Notes: generated by a model from the sequence alone, not told the origin. A DNA stretch of 64,000 nt from Pseudomonas fulva (GCF_015680705.1 NZ_JADNYP010000013.1:62001-126000); one strand, 5' to 3'. Positions 26,808-42,783 are shown, counted from the stretch's first letter. Numbers and translations are program-made.

Positions 26808-27530
26808 GTGACCTTGATCTATGGCCACCGCGGCGCCAAGGGCGAAGCCCCCGAAAACACCCTCAACAGCTTCCGGCAATGCCTGTCCCACGGCGTGACC
26901 CGCTGCGAGCTGGACCTGCACCTGTCCGCCGACAACGAGCTGATGGTGATCCACGACCCGACGCTCAAGCGCACCACGGGTCGGCGTGGCAAGGTGGCCG
27001 AGCACAGCGCCGCCGAACTGGCCACCTACGACGCGCGCCGCGGCGGTCCCCAATGGCTGCAGCCCTGCCCCATCCCGCGCCTCGAGGAACTGTTCGAACA
27101 ATGCCCCTTCGAGCACTGGCAGCTGGAGGTCAAGAGCGCATCGCGCACACGCGCCGCCAGTACCGTGCTGGCGATTCGCGAACTGGCCGCGCGCCATGGC
27201 TTGCTCGACAAGGTGACCATCACCTCCAGTTCCCGCGAGGTGCTGGGCGCGGCGCTGGAACTGGTGCCTGACGTCGCCCGCGGCCTGGTCGCCGAATATG
27301 CCTGGCTCGACCCGCTGAAGGTCGCGCAGAACTATCGCTGCGAGCTGCTGGCGCTGAACTGGACGCTATGCACGCCCGAGCGCCTGCTCAAGGCGCAGGG
27401 GCTGGGGCTGCATGTATCGGTGTGGACGGTCAACGAGCCGGCGCTGATGCGCCGGCTCGCCGACTTTGGCGTGGACAGCCTGATCACAGACTTTCCCGGT
27501 TTGGCCAGGACCACCCTTGGAAAAGACTGA
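26808..27530 (+). CDS. Glycerophosphodiester phosphodiesterase
   Basis: A 240-residue GDPD-fold enzyme that hydrolyses glycerophosphodiesters to glycerol-3-phosphate and an alcohol. It begins with a GTG: (M)TLIYGHRGAKGEAPENTLNSF, containing the catalytic HRG and Glu/Asn of ENT. ELDLHLSADNELMVIHDPTLKRTT carries the metal-binding ExD and catalytic His (HDP). The C-terminal part ends VSVWTVNEPALMRRLADFGVDSLITDFP. No signal peptide, so probably cytoplasmic. The AAGGAACGAAC Shine-Dalgarno supports the GTG. It follows the PilZ gene closely and converges on sthA. Confidence 0.92.
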   Translation: MTLIYGHRGAKGEAPENTLNSFRQCLSHGVTRCELDLHLSADNELMVIHDPTLKRTTGRRGKVAEHSAAELATYDARRGGPQWLQPCPIPRLEELFEQCPFEHWQLEVKSASRTRAASTVLAIRELAARHGLLDKVTITSSSREVLGAALELVPDVARGLVAEYAWLDPLKVAQNYRCELLALNWTLCTPERLLKAQGLGLHVSVWTVNEPALMRRLADFGVDSLITDFPGLARTTLGKD

Positions 27531-27539
27531 AACCATTGC

Positions 27540-27568
27540 CTCCGACCGGCTCAGGCCGCCGGTCGGAG
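27540..27568. terminator. Bidirectional 11-bp stem-loop between gdpd and sthA
   Basis: CTCCGACCGGC and GCCGGTCGGAG form a perfect stem with loop TCAGGCC in the gap between convergent genes. Confidence 0.6.
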
Positions 27569-27572
27569 CCGC

Positions 27573-28967
27573 TCAAAAAAGCCGGTTCAGCCCGTCGTAG
27601 GCAGCCACCCGGTAGGCTTCGGCCATGGTCGGGTAGTTGAAGGTGGTGTTGACGAAGTACTTGAGCGTATTGCGCTCGCCAGGCTGGTCCATGATCGCCT
27701 GGCCGATGTGCACGATCTCCGAAGCCTGGTAGCCGAAGCAGTGGACACCGAGGATCTGCAGCGTCTCGCGATGGAACAGGATCTTCAGCATGCCTTGCGG
27801 CTCGCCGGCGATCTGGGCACGCGCCATGCTCTTGAAGAAGGCTTTGCCCACCTCGTACGGCACCTTGGCCTGGGTCAGCTCCTGCTCGTTCTTGCCGATC
27901 GAGCTGATCTCCGGAATGGTATAGATACCGGTCGGCACGTCATCGACGAAACGCCAGCTACCGTTGTCGACGATGCTGCCGGCTGCCGACCGTCCCTGGT
28001 CATGGGCGGCGCTCGCCAGGCTTGGCCAGCCGATCACGTCGCCGGCGCCGTAGACGTTCGGCACGACCGTGCGGTAGTTCTCGTCGACCTCGATCTGGCC
28101 ACGGCTGTTGACCTTGATGCCGATGTTCTCCAGCCCCAGCTTGTCGGTATTGCCGGTCCGGCCGTTGCACCACAGCAGCGCGTCGGCCTTGATCTTCTTG
28201 CCCGACTTCAGGTGCAGGATGACGCCATTGTCCAGGCCCTCGACCCGCTCGTACTCCTCGTTGTGGCGCACGGTGATGTTGTTGTTGCTGAAATGGTAGC
28301 TCAGCGCCTGGGAGATCTCCGAGTCGAGGAAGCTCAGCAGCTGGCTGCGGTTGTCCACCAGCTCGATCAACACGCCAAGACCGCTGAAGATCGAGGCATA
28401 TTCGCAACCGATGACTCCGGCACCGTAGACGATCAGCTTGCGCGGCGTGTGGCCGAGGCTGAGGATGGTGTCGCTGTCATAGATGCGCGGATGGTTGAAG
28501 TCGATATCGGCCGGACGGTAGGGGCGCGAGCCGGTGGCGATGATGATGTGCTTGGCCACCAGCTTCTCGACCACGCCGTTGGGGCAGACGACTTCGACGG
28601 TCTGCTCGTCGGCGAAGCTGCCGGTGCCGAAGAAGACGTCGACGCGATTGCGCGCATAGTAGCTGGTGCGCGAGGCGACCTGCTTGGCGATCACCGTCTC
28701 GGCGCTCTTGAGCACGTCCGGGAAAGAGAACCAGCGAGGCTCGCCGATGGCCCGGAACATCGGGTTGGTGTTGAACTGCATGATCTGCCGTACCGAGTGA
28801 CGCAGCGCCTTGGACGGGATGGTGCCCAGGTGGGTGCAGTTGCCCCCGACCTGACGGCGACTGTCGACCATCGCGACCTTGCGCCCTGCCTTGGCGGCAT
28901 TCATCGCCGCGCCTTCACCGGCCGGGCCGGACCCTAGCACCACCACGTCGTAGTTGTAGACAGCCAT
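27573..28967 (-). CDS. sthA: Soluble pyridine nucleotide transhydrogenase SthA
   Basis: A 464-residue FAD enzyme that moves hydride between NADPH and NAD, balancing the two pools in the cytoplasm. It belongs to the disulfide-reductase fold but lacks its redox disulfide: the site reads [15 protein letters not shown] (Thr where the second Cys stands), typical of Sth. Dinucleotide motifs [14 protein letters not shown] (FAD), [20 protein letters not shown] (NAD(P)) and [17 protein letters not shown] (FAD) are seen. The frame is open upstream to 29036, but [14 protein letters not shown] is the family start. Confidence 0.96.
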   Translation of the reverse strand: MAVYNYDVVVLGSGPAGEGAAMNAAKAGRKVAMVDSRRQVGGNCTHLGTIPSKALRHSVRQIMQFNTNPMFRAIGEPRWFSFPDVLKSAETVIAKQVASRTSYYARNRVDVFFGTGSFADEQTVEVVCPNGVVEKLVAKHIIIATGSRPYRPADIDFNHPRIYDSDTILSLGHTPRKLIVYGAGVIGCEYASIFSGLGVLIELVDNRSQLLSFLDSEISQALSYHFSNNNITVRHNEEYERVEGLDNGVILHLKSGKKIKADALLWCNGRTGNTDKLGLENIGIKVNSRGQIEVDENYRTVVPNVYGAGDVIGWPSLASAAHDQGRSAAGSIVDNGSWRFVDDVPTGIYTIPEISSIGKNEQELTQAKVPYEVGKAFFKSMARAQIAGEPQGMLKILFHRETLQILGVHCFGYQASEIVHIGQAIMDQPGERNTLKYFVNTTFNYPTMAEAYRVAAYDGLNRLF

Positions 28968-29347
28968 GCGTACTCCTTCAGAACTGGCCCGCGGGCCACG
29001 ACGGCCGCGGGACGCGATCACGGCGCCAGGCGCCATGAAAAAATTTCGGGTGCAGTCTAATCAAGACTGGACGCCGCGCACATTAACCCTTGGTCGCGTC
29101 GTAGGCTATTTCTGCCTGCACTACATGATATTGCCGAGCCAGCAGCTGGTGGCCGGGCAAAGGCTGAAGGCCGCGCGGTCTTGGCAGGGTGATTGTGCCA
29201 GCGCTTTGGAGCGGCCTCGGGCTTTGGGCAAGCGACAAGCGCCCAGGCCGCACGAGATACGAACCAGGCAACCCGCGCCGGCAGAAATCACCTGCCGCAC
29301 AAACAGGACGGGAGCCCATCGGCTCCCGTCCTTCGCTCAGTCAGCAC
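28968..29347. other. Intergenic region between gapB and sthA
   Basis: A 380-base gap. It holds the gapB terminator (29306-29331) at its right end. An A/T-rich stretch around 29036-29064 near the sthA start may hold its promoter, though no near-consensus hexamer pair is clear. The remaining ~240 bases show no gene I would support. Confidence 0.5.
29306..29331 (-). terminator. Intrinsic terminator of gapB
   Basis: GGACGGGAGCC and GGCTCCCGTCC form an 11-bp stem with a CATC loop; on the minus strand it is followed by TGTTTG. Lies 16 bases after the gapB stop. Confidence 0.75.
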
Positions 29348-30796
29348 TCAGCGTGGGAACGCCGGCGGGTTGACCCCGGCCATGTCTTCCATCACTCGCA
29401 CGACCTGGCAGCTGTAGCCGAACTCGTTGTCGTACCAGACATACAGCACGACGCGGTTGTCGTTGCAGATGGTGGCTTCGGCATCGACCACGCCAGCATA
29501 GCGCGAGCCGACGAAGTCGGTGGAGACGACTTCCTGGGAGCTGACATAGTCGATCTGCTTGTGCAGTTCCGAGTGCATGGCCGTCTGGCGCAGGTACTCG
29601 TTGATCTCCTCGCGGCTGGTGGCTTTCTCCAGGTTGAGGTTGAGAATGGCCATGGAGACGTTCGGCGTCGGCACGCGGATCGCGTTGCCGGTCAGCTTGC
29701 CCTTGAGCACCGGCAGCGCCTTGGCGGCGGCGGTGGCGGCGCCGGTCTCGGTGATGACCATGTTCAACGGCGCGGCGCGACCGCGACGGCTGCCCTTGTG
29801 GAAGTTGTCGATCAGGTTCTGGTCGTTGGTGAACGAATGAACGGTCTCGACGTGGCCATTGACGATGCCGTACTGATCGTTGACGGCCTTGAGCACCGGC
29901 ACGATGGCGTTGGTGGTGCAGGAGGCGGCAGAGACGATCTTGTCGTCGGCGGTGATCTCGCCGTGGTTGATGCCATGCACGATGTTCTTCAGCGCTCCCT
30001 TGCCAGGCGCGGTGAGGATCACGCGGGCGACACCCGGGCACTTGAGGTGCTGGCCCAGGCCCTCGGCATCACGCCACTTGCCGGTGTTGTCCACCAGCAG
30101 GGCGTTCTCGATGCCGTACTGGGTGTAGTCCACCGTGGACGGATCGTTGGAATAGATCACCTGGATCAGGTTGCCATTGGCGGTGATGGTGTTGTTGGCT
30201 TCGTCGACGACGATGGTGCCATCGAACGGACCATGCACCGAGTCGCGACGCAGCAGGCTGGCACGCTTGGCCAGGTCGTTGTCGGCGCCTTTACGCACGA
30301 CGATGGCGCGCAGGCGCAGGCCGTCGCCACCACCGGTCTTCTCGATCAAGATGCGCGCCAGCAGGCGACCGATACGGCCGAAGCCGTACAGCACCACGTC
30401 GGTGCCCTTGCTCGCGCCAGCATTCTGCTGCCCGACGATTTCGGCCAGCTCTTCCCGCACGAACTGCTCGGCGCTGCGGCCATTGCCCTGCTGCTTGAAC
30501 TTGTTGGCCAGCTTGCCCAGGTCGACCGAAGCGGCGCCCAGCTTCAGCTCGCTCATGGCCTTGAGCAATGGGAATGTCTCGTGCACCGACAACTCGGCCT
30601 CGTCGCTCTGGCGGTGACGGGCAAAACGGTGGGCCTTGAGGATCGAGATCACCGAGCGGTTGATCAGGCTGCGGCCATAGATCGAGCTCACCACATTGTT
30701 ATTGCGGTAGAGCTGACCGATTAGCGGGATCATCGCTTCAGCCAGGGCTTCACGATCGATCCATTCACCAAGACACTGGTCGGGCTTCTGAGTCAC
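29348..30796 (-). CDS. gapB: Long-form glyceraldehyde-3-phosphate dehydrogenase
   Basis: A GAPDH of about 482 residues. The catalytic domain starts near residue 125 (TDVVLYGFGRIGRLLARIL, NAD-binding), with the catalytic Cys in SAASCTTNAI and VWYDNEFGYSCQVVRVM at the end. An N-terminal extension of about 120 helical residues (MIPLIGQLYRNNNVVSSIYG...) is absent from the ordinary 330-residue GAPDH and is characteristic of the pseudomonad gapB form. The start is set at GTG 30796: a GGAAGG Shine-Dalgarno precedes it, and the promoter at 30836-30864 gives a leader of suitable length. ATG 30811 (487 residues) has no Shine-Dalgarno but may be what databases annotate. Confidence 0.93.
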   Translation of the reverse strand: MTQKPDQCLGEWIDREALAEAMIPLIGQLYRNNNVVSSIYGRSLINRSVISILKAHRFARHRQSDEAELSVHETFPLLKAMSELKLGAASVDLGKLANKFKQQGNGRSAEQFVREELAEIVGQQNAGASKGTDVVLYGFGRIGRLLARILIEKTGGGDGLRLRAIVVRKGADNDLAKRASLLRRDSVHGPFDGTIVVDEANNTITANGNLIQVIYSNDPSTVDYTQYGIENALLVDNTGKWRDAEGLGQHLKCPGVARVILTAPGKGALKNIVHGINHGEITADDKIVSAASCTTNAIVPVLKAVNDQYGIVNGHVETVHSFTNDQNLIDNFHKGSRRGRAAPLNMVITETGAATAAAKALPVLKGKLTGNAIRVPTPNVSMAILNLNLEKATSREEINEYLRQTAMHSELHKQIDYVSSQEVVSTDFVGSRYAGVVDAEATICNDNRVVLYVWYDNEFGYSCQVVRVMEDMAGVNPPAFPR

Positions 30797-30835
30797 GGGA
30801 ACCTTCCACATGTAGGGACAGAAAAAAGGGGCTAC

Positions 30836-30864
30836 ATTATGACGCTCCGCGCTGCCTTGGGCAA
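30836..30864 (-). promoter_or_regulatory. Sigma-70 promoter of gapB
   Basis: On the minus strand: TTGCCC (-35), 17 bases, CATAAT (-10). Predicted start near 30829, about 33 bases before the GTG start. Confidence 0.6.
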
Positions 30865-30984
30865 TCCGTGCCTTTTCAGCCTTCCGACCGGCATCTGACG
30901 GTGCTGCGAGTATCAGTGTCGCAGTGGACCTCTGCCCCTATGGCGTGCTGCACTTCATGCAGACACTCATCGAGGGCGCTGCAA

Positions 30985-31026
30985 GCCCGGCCAACGCCCA
31001 CCGCGTGGGCGTGGCCGCCGCCGGGC
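30985..31026. repeat. Large GC-rich hairpin upstream of mfd
   Basis: ACGCCCAC/GTGGGCGT form the inner 8-bp stem with a CGC loop, extended by GGCC/GGCC (one bulged A) and an outer GCCC/GGGC. It lies in the 334-base divergent gapB-mfd region (30812-31145), upstream of the mfd promoter. The rest of that gap holds the two promoters and no supported gene. Confidence 0.5.
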
Positions 31027-31080
31027 CTGCAAATCTCCACCAGCGGTGCTGGAAGGGCGGTATCGGGACGCCTGCCCCGC

Positions 31081-31109
31081 CTGACAGCAGGCCGTAGGCC
31101 CGTTACAAT
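31081..31109 (+). promoter_or_regulatory. Sigma-70 promoter of mfd
   Basis: CTGACA (-35), 17 bases, TACAAT (-10); predicted start near 31116, 30 bases before the mfd GTG. Each hexamer is one mismatch from consensus. Confidence 0.65.
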
Positions 31110-31145
31110 CGACCTCTTTGCCGAATGCTTGGAGCCCGATAGCCC

Positions 31146-34595
<3,450 letters not shown>

Positions 34596-34605
34596 AGGAA
34601 CGGCC

Positions 34606-35178
34606 ATGCGTACCCTGCGAAACCTGATCCCGCTGTTGGCGTTGTACATGCCTGCCGCCCTCGCCGAGGGCCTGTACAAGGTAGAAATGATCCTGCTGCG
34701 CCAGAATAGCGTGCCAGCCGTCACCACCCGCATCGCTGCGGAAAACTGGAGTGATGGTGCACGGCGCCTGGCCGAGGCTGACCTGCTGCCGACCACGCTC
34801 GACGACCAGGCCGAGCGCCTGCGGGCCGCTTCCGACTACACCGTGCTGCTGCACCAGGCCTGGCAGCAGCCAGCCGGCAGCGAACCGGTCGCCGTCGCCC
34901 TGGTCGCTGGCGAGCAACAGTTCGGCCGCTTCCCGATCGAAGGCACCCTAGCCCTGTCCAGACAGCGATTCATCGCCGTGCAGGCCAGTTTTCGCGTCAA
35001 CCAGCTCGACGGCAATGGCGGCGTGCTGCAAAGCGAGGCCTACCGTCAGCAAAACAGCACGATCAAGGCCAACCAGCTGACCTTCCTCGACGGCGGCCAC
35101 CTGGCGCTGCTGCTCAAGATAGCCCCGGTCGGCACGCGTACGACGTCCATGCCGTCGCCGGTCCTGCTGGAGCAATGA
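34606..35178 (+). CDS. csiV: CsiV family protein
   Basis: A 190-residue exported protein. Signal peptide MRTLRNLIPLLALYMPAALAEG. The mature part has YKVEMILLRQNSVP, a central ASDYTVLLHQAWQQP and an end IKANQLTFLDGGHLALLLKIAPV, matching the CsiV family, a peptidoglycan-binding cell-shape protein first described in Vibrio. It is 10 bases downstream of mfd and just before a SNF2 helicase gene (stop and next GTG one base apart), so probably cotranscribed. The functional assignment is from family likeness. Confidence 0.8.
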   Translation: MRTLRNLIPLLALYMPAALAEGLYKVEMILLRQNSVPAVTTRIAAENWSDGARRLAEADLLPTTLDDQAERLRAASDYTVLLHQAWQQPAGSEPVAVALVAGEQQFGRFPIEGTLALSRQRFIAVQASFRVNQLDGNGGVLQSEAYRQQNSTIKANQLTFLDGGHLALLLKIAPVGTRTTSMPSPVLLEQ

Positions 35179-35179
35179 C

Positions 35180-38506
<3,327 letters not shown>

Positions 38507-38530
38507 GGGGCTCGTCTCGTTCGCGCGAGG

Positions 38531-38561
38531 ACTGACCTGGCCCGCATGGGATCAGGTCAGT
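38531..38561. terminator. 9-bp stem-loop between helicase and dienelactone-hydrolase-like gene
   Basis: ACTGACCTG and CAGGTCAGT around a 13-base loop, in the gap between convergent genes; no T-run. Confidence 0.45.
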
Positions 38562-38576
38562 TCACGCCTCGGGGCG

Positions 38577-39302
38577 TCAGCCGGCGAACACCTCATCCAG
38601 CAGGTTGTACATCGAGCGGAATGCACGTTGCGAGGTGCGCCGGTCATACTGGGTCTTGCCCGGAACGTTGGCTGCCGGATCGGTGAACGAATGCACCGCG
38701 CCACCGTAGCTGAGCAGCTGCCAGTCGACCTTCGCAGCGCTCATCTCCTGCTCGAAGGCTGGCAGCTGCTCCTTCGGCACCAGCGGGTCGGCCGCACCAT
38801 GCAGTACCAGCACCGATCCCTTGATCTTGCGTGCGTCGGTGGGGTCAGGCGTATCCAGGGTACCGTGGAAGGACACTGCTGCCTTGAGGTCGGCACCAGA
38901 GCGCGCCAGTTCCAGCGCACAGCAGCCACCGAAGCAGAAACCGAATGCGGCGACCTTGCCTGGCGCCAGCAATGCCTTCGACTGGCCTAGCAGCTGGGCC
39001 AAGGCCGCCTCCATGCGCTTGCGCAGTTCGGCACGATCGTTTTTCAACGGCATCATCGCCGCCCCGGCTTCGTCGGCATTGGCTGGACGCACCGATTTGC
39101 CGTAGAGGTCGGCGATCAGCACCACGTAGCCCTGGTCGGCCACTTCCCGGGCAATGCGCTCGGCGCCTTCGCCAATGCCCATCCAGTTCGGCGCCATGAC
39201 CAGCGCGGGCCTGGGCTGCGCGCCTGGCGCATGCACCAGGCGACTTTCATAAGCCTTGCCCGCAATGTGGTAATGCAACGACTCGACGATTACCTTGCTC
39301 AT
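38577..39302 (-). CDS. Dienelactone hydrolase family protein
   Basis: A 241-residue alpha/beta hydrolase. The nucleophile is C123 in GFCFGGCC, the standard dienelactone-hydrolase elbow; Asp in LHGAADPLVP and His in YGGAVHSFTDP complete the triad. No signal peptide. Substrate is not known; most family members outside chlorocatechol clusters are broad carboxylester hydrolases, and no catabolic genes are adjacent. The frame is open upstream but MSKVIVESLHYH follows a GGAGGAA-like Shine-Dalgarno. The htpG terminator lies just upstream, so it has its own promoter or read-through. Confidence 0.9.
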   Translation of the reverse strand: MSKVIVESLHYHIAGKAYESRLVHAPGAQPRPALVMAPNWMGIGEGAERIAREVADQGYVVLIADLYGKSVRPANADEAGAAMMPLKNDRAELRKRMEAALAQLLGQSKALLAPGKVAAFGFCFGGCCALELARSGADLKAAVSFHGTLDTPDPTDARKIKGSVLVLHGAADPLVPKEQLPAFEQEMSAAKVDWQLLSYGGAVHSFTDPAANVPGKTQYDRRTSQRAFRSMYNLLDEVFAG

Positions 39303-39322
39303 CAGTTCCTCCCGCAGACATG

Positions 39323-39367
39323 AAAAAGCCTGCCCGGGCGGCATGCTGCTCGCCGCCCGGGCAGGCT
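39323..39367 (-). terminator. Intrinsic terminator of htpG
   Basis: AGCCTGCCCGGGCGGC and GCCGCCCGGGCAGGCT form a perfect 16-bp stem with a 9-base loop; on the minus strand it is followed by TTTTT. Lies just after the htpG stop. Confidence 0.85.
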
Positions 39368-39381
39368 CCTGGTTCACTCAC

Positions 39382-41289
39382 TCAAGCAGACAGTTCGACC
39401 AGCAACTTGTTCAGGCGACGCACGTAGGCGGCCGGATCCTTCAGGCTGTCGCCAGCGGCCAGGGCAGCCTGATCGAAAAGGATATGCGACAGTTCGGCAA
39501 AACGGTCCTCGCTCTGCTCGTTGTCGAGCTTTTCGATCAGCGGATGAGTCGGGTTGAATTCGAAGATCGGCTTGGACTCGGGAACCTTCTGTCCACTGGC
39601 TTCCAGAATCTGCCGCATCTGCAGGCCAAGGTCCTGCTCGCCAATGGCCAGGATCGCCGGCGAGTCGGTCAGACGGTGCGAGACGCGCACTTCGGCCACG
39701 CTGTCACCCAACGCGGTCTTGAGGCGCTCGACCAGCCCTTCCTTGTCCTTGGCGATTTCTTCCTGAGCCTTCTTGTCTTCCTCGGAGTCCAGCTGACCCA
39801 GGTCCAGGTCACCACGGGCGATGTCGACGAACGACTTGCCTTCGAACTCGGTCAGGTAGCTCATCAGCCACTCGTCGATACGATCGGTCAGCAGCAGGAC
39901 CTCGATGCCTTTCTTGCGGAAGACCTCCAGGTGCGGGCTGTTCTTGACCTGCGCGAAGGACTCGCCGGTGAGGTAGTAGATCTTGTCCTGGCCTTCCTTG
40001 GCACGCGCCAGGTAGTCGGCCAGGGCGACGGTCTGCTCGCCGCTGTCGTCCTGGGTCGAGGCAAAGCGCAACAGCCCGGCGATCTTTTCCTTGTTGGCGA
40101 AGTCTTCCGCCGGGCCTTCCTTGAGAACCTGGCCAAAATGCTTCCAGAAGCCCTTGTATTTCTCCGGGTCGTTCTTGGCCAGCTTCTCCAGCATGTCCAG
40201 CACGCGCTTGGTCAGTGCCGACTTCATCGAATCGATGATCGGATCCTTCTGCAGGATCTCGCGCGAGACGTTCAGCGACAGGTCGTTGGAGTCGACCACG
40301 CCCTTGATGAAACGCAGGTACAGCGGCAGGAAGGACTCGGCCTGGTCCATGATGAAGACACGCTGAACGTACAGCTTCAGGCCACGTGGCGCTTCACGCT
40401 GGTAGAGGTCGAACGGTGCGCGAGCCGGCACGTAGAGCAGCGAGTTGTACTCCAGCTTGCCCTCGACCTTGTTGTGGCTCCAGGCCAGCGGATTTTCGAA
40501 GTCGTGACCGATGTGCTTGTAGAACTCCTGGTATTCCTCGTCCTTGATTTCGGTACGCGGACGGGTCCACAGGGCACTGGCGCGGTTGACGGTTTCCCAT
40601 TCCTGGGCCGGCTGCTCCTCGCCTTCGGCAGCTGCGGCCTGCTCCTTGGGCAGCTCGATCGGCAAGGCGATGTGATCGGAGTACTTCTTGATGACGTTGC
40701 GCAGGCGCCAGCCGTCGGCGAACTCTTCCTCGCCTTTCTTCAAGTGCAGCACGATACGGGTGCCGCGCTCCGGCTTGTCGAGGTTGGCGATCTCGAACTC
40801 GCCCTCGCCTCTGGACGACCAATGCACGCCTTCGGCAGCCGGCAAGCCAGCGCGGCGGCTGTAGACATCGACCTTGTCGGCGACGATGAAGGCCGAATAG
40901 AAGCCCACGCCGAACTGGCCGATCAGGTGCGAGTCCTTCTTCTGGTCACCGGTGAGGTTCTTCATGAAGTCGGCGGTGCCGGACTTGGCGATGGTGCCCA
41001 GGTGCTTGATGATCTCTTCGCGGCTCATGCCGATGCCATTGTCATCGAGCGTGACGGTACCGGCCTGCTTGTCGAAGCTCACACGAATGCGCAGCTCGGT
41101 ATCGCCTTCGAGCAGCTCAGGCTTGGCGAGCGCTTCGAAGCGCAGCTTGTCCGCAGCGTCGGAGGCGTTGGAAATCAGTTCACGCAGGAAGATTTCCTTG
41201 TTCGAGTACAAGGAATGGATCATGAGGTGCAGCAGCTGCTTTACCTCGGTCTGGAAGCCCAGGGTTTCTTTTTGAGTATCCACACTCAT
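39382..41289 (-). CDS. htpG: Molecular chaperone HtpG (Hsp90)
   Basis: A 635-residue cytosolic chaperone. GHKL ATPase at the N-terminus: [54 protein letters not shown]. Middle domain includes YVQRVFIMD and [16 protein letters not shown]-terminal dimerisation domain at the end. Start [16 protein letters not shown] is the family start. A near-perfect heat-shock promoter lies about 80 bases upstream, so expression is heat-induced through sigma-32. Confidence 0.97.
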   Translation of the reverse strand: MSVDTQKETLGFQTEVKQLLHLMIHSLYSNKEIFLRELISNASDAADKLRFEALAKPELLEGDTELRIRVSFDKQAGTVTLDDNGIGMSREEIIKHLGTIAKSGTADFMKNLTGDQKKDSHLIGQFGVGFYSAFIVADKVDVYSRRAGLPAAEGVHWSSRGEGEFEIANLDKPERGTRIVLHLKKGEEEFADGWRLRNVIKKYSDHIALPIELPKEQAAAAEGEEQPAQEWETVNRASALWTRPRTEIKDEEYQEFYKHIGHDFENPLAWSHNKVEGKLEYNSLLYVPARAPFDLYQREAPRGLKLYVQRVFIMDQAESFLPLYLRFIKGVVDSNDLSLNVSREILQKDPIIDSMKSALTKRVLDMLEKLAKNDPEKYKGFWKHFGQVLKEGPAEDFANKEKIAGLLRFASTQDDSGEQTVALADYLARAKEGQDKIYYLTGESFAQVKNSPHLEVFRKKGIEVLLLTDRIDEWLMSYLTEFEGKSFVDIARGDLDLGQLDSEEDKKAQEEIAKDKEGLVERLKTALGDSVAEVRVSHRLTDSPAILAIGEQDLGLQMRQILEASGQKVPESKPIFEFNPTHPLIEKLDNEQSEDRFAELSHILFDQAALAAGDSLKDPAAYVRRLNKLLVELSA

Positions 41290-41370
41290 GGTCTTCAAAC
41301 TCCGATCAATGGCAGTTGGCGCCGCAAGCCCGGCCGTACCCTGGCCTGCTTCAGTGGCGGGATGACTTGC

Positions 41371-41398
41371 AGATGGGGGCAGGCGCTTGCTTTTCAAG
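41371..41398 (-). promoter_or_regulatory. Sigma-32 heat-shock promoter of htpG
   Basis: On the minus strand: CTTGAA (41393-41398), 14 bases, CCCCATCT (41371-41378). This matches the sigma-32 consensus CTTGAA-N13-15-CCCCATNT. Predicted start near 41364, giving a leader of about 75 bases. Confidence 0.85.
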
Positions 41399-41615
41399 TG
41401 CTTGCGCACACTACCGAGGTGGAAAAGCGCCAAGTGGCTGCCCGGCCTGCCGCGTTCGGCTACGCCCTGGCAGTCCGACTCGCGAGCCTGACCGGGCGCA
41501 CCGTAGCCACGATGCATGCAGTGGGTGCATGGAACATCGACAGGCGCATATCGAACGTTGCAAAACCGGGAAAAAGTTCAAGTGCAATTGGCAGTTGTCT
41601 ATCTGCATCCGTTGT

Positions 41616-41644
41616 GGAACTAATTTCGCGAGCCTGAACTCGAA
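41616..41644 (+). promoter_or_regulatory. Possible AlgU (sigma-22) promoter of small lipoprotein gene
   Basis: GGAACTA (41616-41622), 17 bases, TCGAA (41640-41644), resembling the ECF consensus GAACTT-N16-17-TCTGA. About 30 bases before the gene start. The two hexamers are imperfect, so this is tentative. The other ~320 bases of the 41290-41679 gap hold only the htpG promoter. Confidence 0.3.
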
Positions 41645-41679
41645 GGAACAACTCACTTATTCCACAAGGAGAAACACCC

Positions 41680-41952
41680 ATGCGTAAACCTTTTGCTTTT
41701 GCTCTGATGCTGGCTGCTGCCATGGGCCTGGCTGCTTGCGATAAAGCGAGCGAAGACAAGGCGCAAGATGCACAGGAACACCGCGAACAAGCCCAGGAGA
41801 ACATGAACGACGCGCAGGACAAGGTGAACGACGCCGCCGAGGAAAACGCCGAAGCCGCCAAGGATCAGGCCGAAGCCAACCGCGAGGCCGCCAAGGAAGC
41901 CGCTCCCAACAGCACCGCGCCGGTTACCGCTCCCGAGCCTGCTCGCCAGTAA
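41680..41952 (+). CDS. Small coiled-coil lipoprotein
   Basis: A 90-residue lipoprotein. Signal peptide MRKPFAFALMLAAAMGLAAC with lipobox L-A-A-C (Cys20). The mature part is a repetitive Ala/Glu/Asp/Gln helix (EHREQAQENMNDAQDKVNDA), then a Thr/Pro tail. No family is recognised. Asp at +2 would favour inner-membrane retention by the E. coli rule, though that rule differs in Pseudomonas. Shine-Dalgarno AGGAGAAACACC. Ends at a good terminator, so a monocistronic gene, with a possible AlgU promoter. Confidence 0.85.
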   Translation: MRKPFAFALMLAAAMGLAACDKASEDKAQDAQEHREQAQENMNDAQDKVNDAAEENAEAAKDQAEANREAAKEAAPNSTAPVTAPEPARQ

Positions 41953-41970
41953 CGTCACTGCGCGCTGGGA

Positions 41971-41996
41971 AAAACCCGACATCGTCGGGTTTTTTT
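41971..41996 (+). terminator. Intrinsic terminator of lipoprotein gene
   Basis: AACCCGAC and GTCGGGTT form the stem around AT/C with TTTTTT following. Strong on the plus strand; the A-rich flank also gives a T-run on the minus strand. Confidence 0.85.
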
Positions 41997-42012
41997 ATGC
42001 CTGGATTACCAA

Positions 42013-42783
42013 CTAAACCGATTCAGTCGAAGACGGCGCAAGGGTCTTTGGTTGTTCCAGCACAGTATTGTCGGTCGGCGTATAGACCATTACGGCCAGT
42101 ACATCCGAATGAAACTCACGGCGATAAAGAATCAGCACGACCGCCATGCTCATGAGCATGAACAGCCAGGGTGTGATGAACCAGCTCAACATGACCATGC
42201 CGAAATAATAGGAGCGCAGCCCGAAATTGAACTGGTTGGCCGCCATCGACAGTACACGTGCCGCCCGCGCGGCGAACGCCTTGCGCTCCGGCTCGTTGAC
42301 CTGCCGCTCGCCGATCATCGGCGCCGAGCCCACCAGGACAGCGGCGAAATTGTACTGACGCATGCACCAGCTGAAGGTGAAGAACGCATAGACGAACACC
42401 GTGGCCAGGCACAGCAGCTTGATTTCCGACATGCCCTGTGTCGCGGGCTGGACCAGTGGCAGGTCCGCCAGCAGGGACAAGGCGCGGTCCGAGGCGCCGA
42501 GCACGGTGAGGATGCCGGCCAGGATGATCAAGGTGCTGGAAGCGAAGAACGATGCATTGCGCTCGAGGTTACCGATGACGCTGGCATCGGCGATGCGGTT
42601 GTCACGCAGCAGCATGCGTCGCATCCAGTCTTCCCGGTACAGGTGCATCACGCTGGCCAGGCACGCCGTGTCACGTGCCCTCCAGCTGGCATAGCGAGTG
42701 TATCCGGCCCAACAGATGACGAACCAGATGGCCGCCAGCAGATCGCTCAGGTTATGGTGCAGGTAATCCATGCGGTTTTCCAT
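42013..42783 (-). CDS. DUF599 family membrane protein
   Basis: A 256-residue inner-membrane protein with at least four hydrophobic segments: LLAAIWFVICWAGYTRY near the start, SSTLIILAGILTVLGA, LLCLATVFVYAFFTFSWCM, and MVMLSWFITPWLFMLMSMAVVLIL. Motifs typical of DUF599 include MLLRDNRIADASVIGNLERNASFFAS and FNFGLRSYYFG. Function unknown. The start may be the internal Met5 (42771). It lies between two terminators and is probably monocistronic. Confidence 0.87.
   Translation of the reverse strand: MENRMDYLHHNLSDLLAAIWFVICWAGYTRYASWRARDTACLASVMHLYREDWMRRMLLRDNRIADASVIGNLERNASFFASSTLIILAGILTVLGASDRALSLLADLPLVQPATQGMSEIKLLCLATVFVYAFFTFSWCMRQYNFAAVLVGSAPMIGERQVNEPERKAFAARAARVLSMAANQFNFGLRSYYFGMVMLSWFITPWLFMLMSMAVVLILYRREFHSDVLAVMVYTPTDNTVLEQPKTLAPSSTESV

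Noticed and set aside
29189..30724. 511-codon open frame antisense to gapB
   Set aside because: GAPDH on the minus strand is unambiguous; shadow.
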